Shown here piece by piece: positions 63,972-64,000 of a DNA stretch of 64,000 nucleotides. The DNA is from Phenylobacterium sp. GTDB lineage: Bacteria > Pseudomonadota > Alphaproteobacteria > Caulobacterales > Caulobacteraceae. The position numbers and the translations under genes were made by a program. Below the pieces are notes generated by a model. That model ran no database searches and was not told where the DNA came from. It was given only the letters and a program-made list of their open reading frames with translations. The first letter of the stretch is position 1, and every line of letters starts with the position of its first letter. The DNA lies in assembly GCA_017991675.1 (NCBI GenBank), contig JAGOQB010000004.1:186001-250000 (forward strand), read 5' to 3'.

Positions 63972-64000
63972 ATGGACCGTTACTCACCGCTGCGCGCCCG
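63972..64000 (+). CDS. Start of a plus-strand gene, possibly shikimate kinase, partial
   Basis: ATG 63972 begins MDRYSPLRA and continues past the window. TTGGCG (63931-63936) and TAAGAC (63955-63960), 18 bp apart, make a plausible promoter, and the short leader suggests a nearly leaderless start. Shikimate kinase (aroK) often lies divergent from this xerD pair in Caulobacter relatives; nothing in the nine visible residues proves it. Confidence 0.45.

Overview
The window is GC-rich, densely packed alphaproteobacterial chromosome. The gene content points to the Caulobacterales (Caulobacter or Phenylobacterium type): a prmC end, DUF4167 and clpB close together, an argJ / parvulin / secA neighbourhood, three TonB-dependent receptors, and several families of palindromic intergenic repeats. 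I see no prophage, no classical insertion sequence with a transposase, no CRISPR array and no rRNA or tRNA gene. Most of it is core genome, with accessory islands between.

Layout. 0-6 kb: the C-terminus of a probable PrmC, DUF4167, a zinc-type TonB receptor divergent from a Zur-like Fur protein with two tandem operators between them, a YhhY-like acetyltransferase, ArfB ribosome rescue and a lipoprotein. 6-18 kb: ClpB, two tandemly duplicated secreted S9 peptidases, a large arylsulfatase, a FadL-type porin and a secreted M20 peptidase. 18-24 kb: a DUF1178 / nitrilase / GrxC / ComF block, a methyltransferase, and a coupled operon of two lipoproteins around an M48 protease. 24-33 kb: DUF4168, a glycerate-kinase-like protein, OxyR, MutT, a second Nudix protein, a RhlE-type helicase, ArgJ and a parvulin lipoprotein. 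32-38 kb: a thiolase, a GIY-YIG nuclease framed by a perfect 30-bp inverted repeat, SecA, a methyltransferase and a beta-lactamase-fold hydrolase.

38-43 kb: a probable iron-uptake locus (EF-hand protein and DUF4198 divergent from a receptor plus its own TonB) around an operator-like region. 43-46 kb: leuA with a probable leucine leader peptide, an NTF2-like protein and a quinone-reductase-like enzyme. 46-51 kb: a carotenoid/stilbene-type oxygenase and DUF2855, divergent from a TetR regulator, a ClbS/DfsB protein and an epoxide hydrolase. 51-64 kb: a hybrid histidine kinase, threonine aldolase, a large TonB receptor with a duplicated upstream region, a nitronate-monooxygenase-like enzyme, AccA, a glycine-zipper protein, XerD, an unknown exported protein and the start of a further gene.

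The most unusual feature is the mobile-looking repeat system. At least three palindromic families sit in intergenic gaps. One is REPIN-like (four copies of two inverted hairpins ending in TGTCATCCCGG). A related fold abuts the start codon of the GIY-YIG gene, and a perfect inverted copy of 30 bp of it lies just after the stop. This suggests a nuclease-linked REP element, comparable in layout to REP/RAYT systems but with a different enzyme. Other leads are a terminator with no gene of its own divergent from oxyR (the position of OxyS in enterobacteria), a leuA leader peptide with CTT leucine codons, and a sulfatase whose formylglycine motif reads CSTTR instead of CxPxR.
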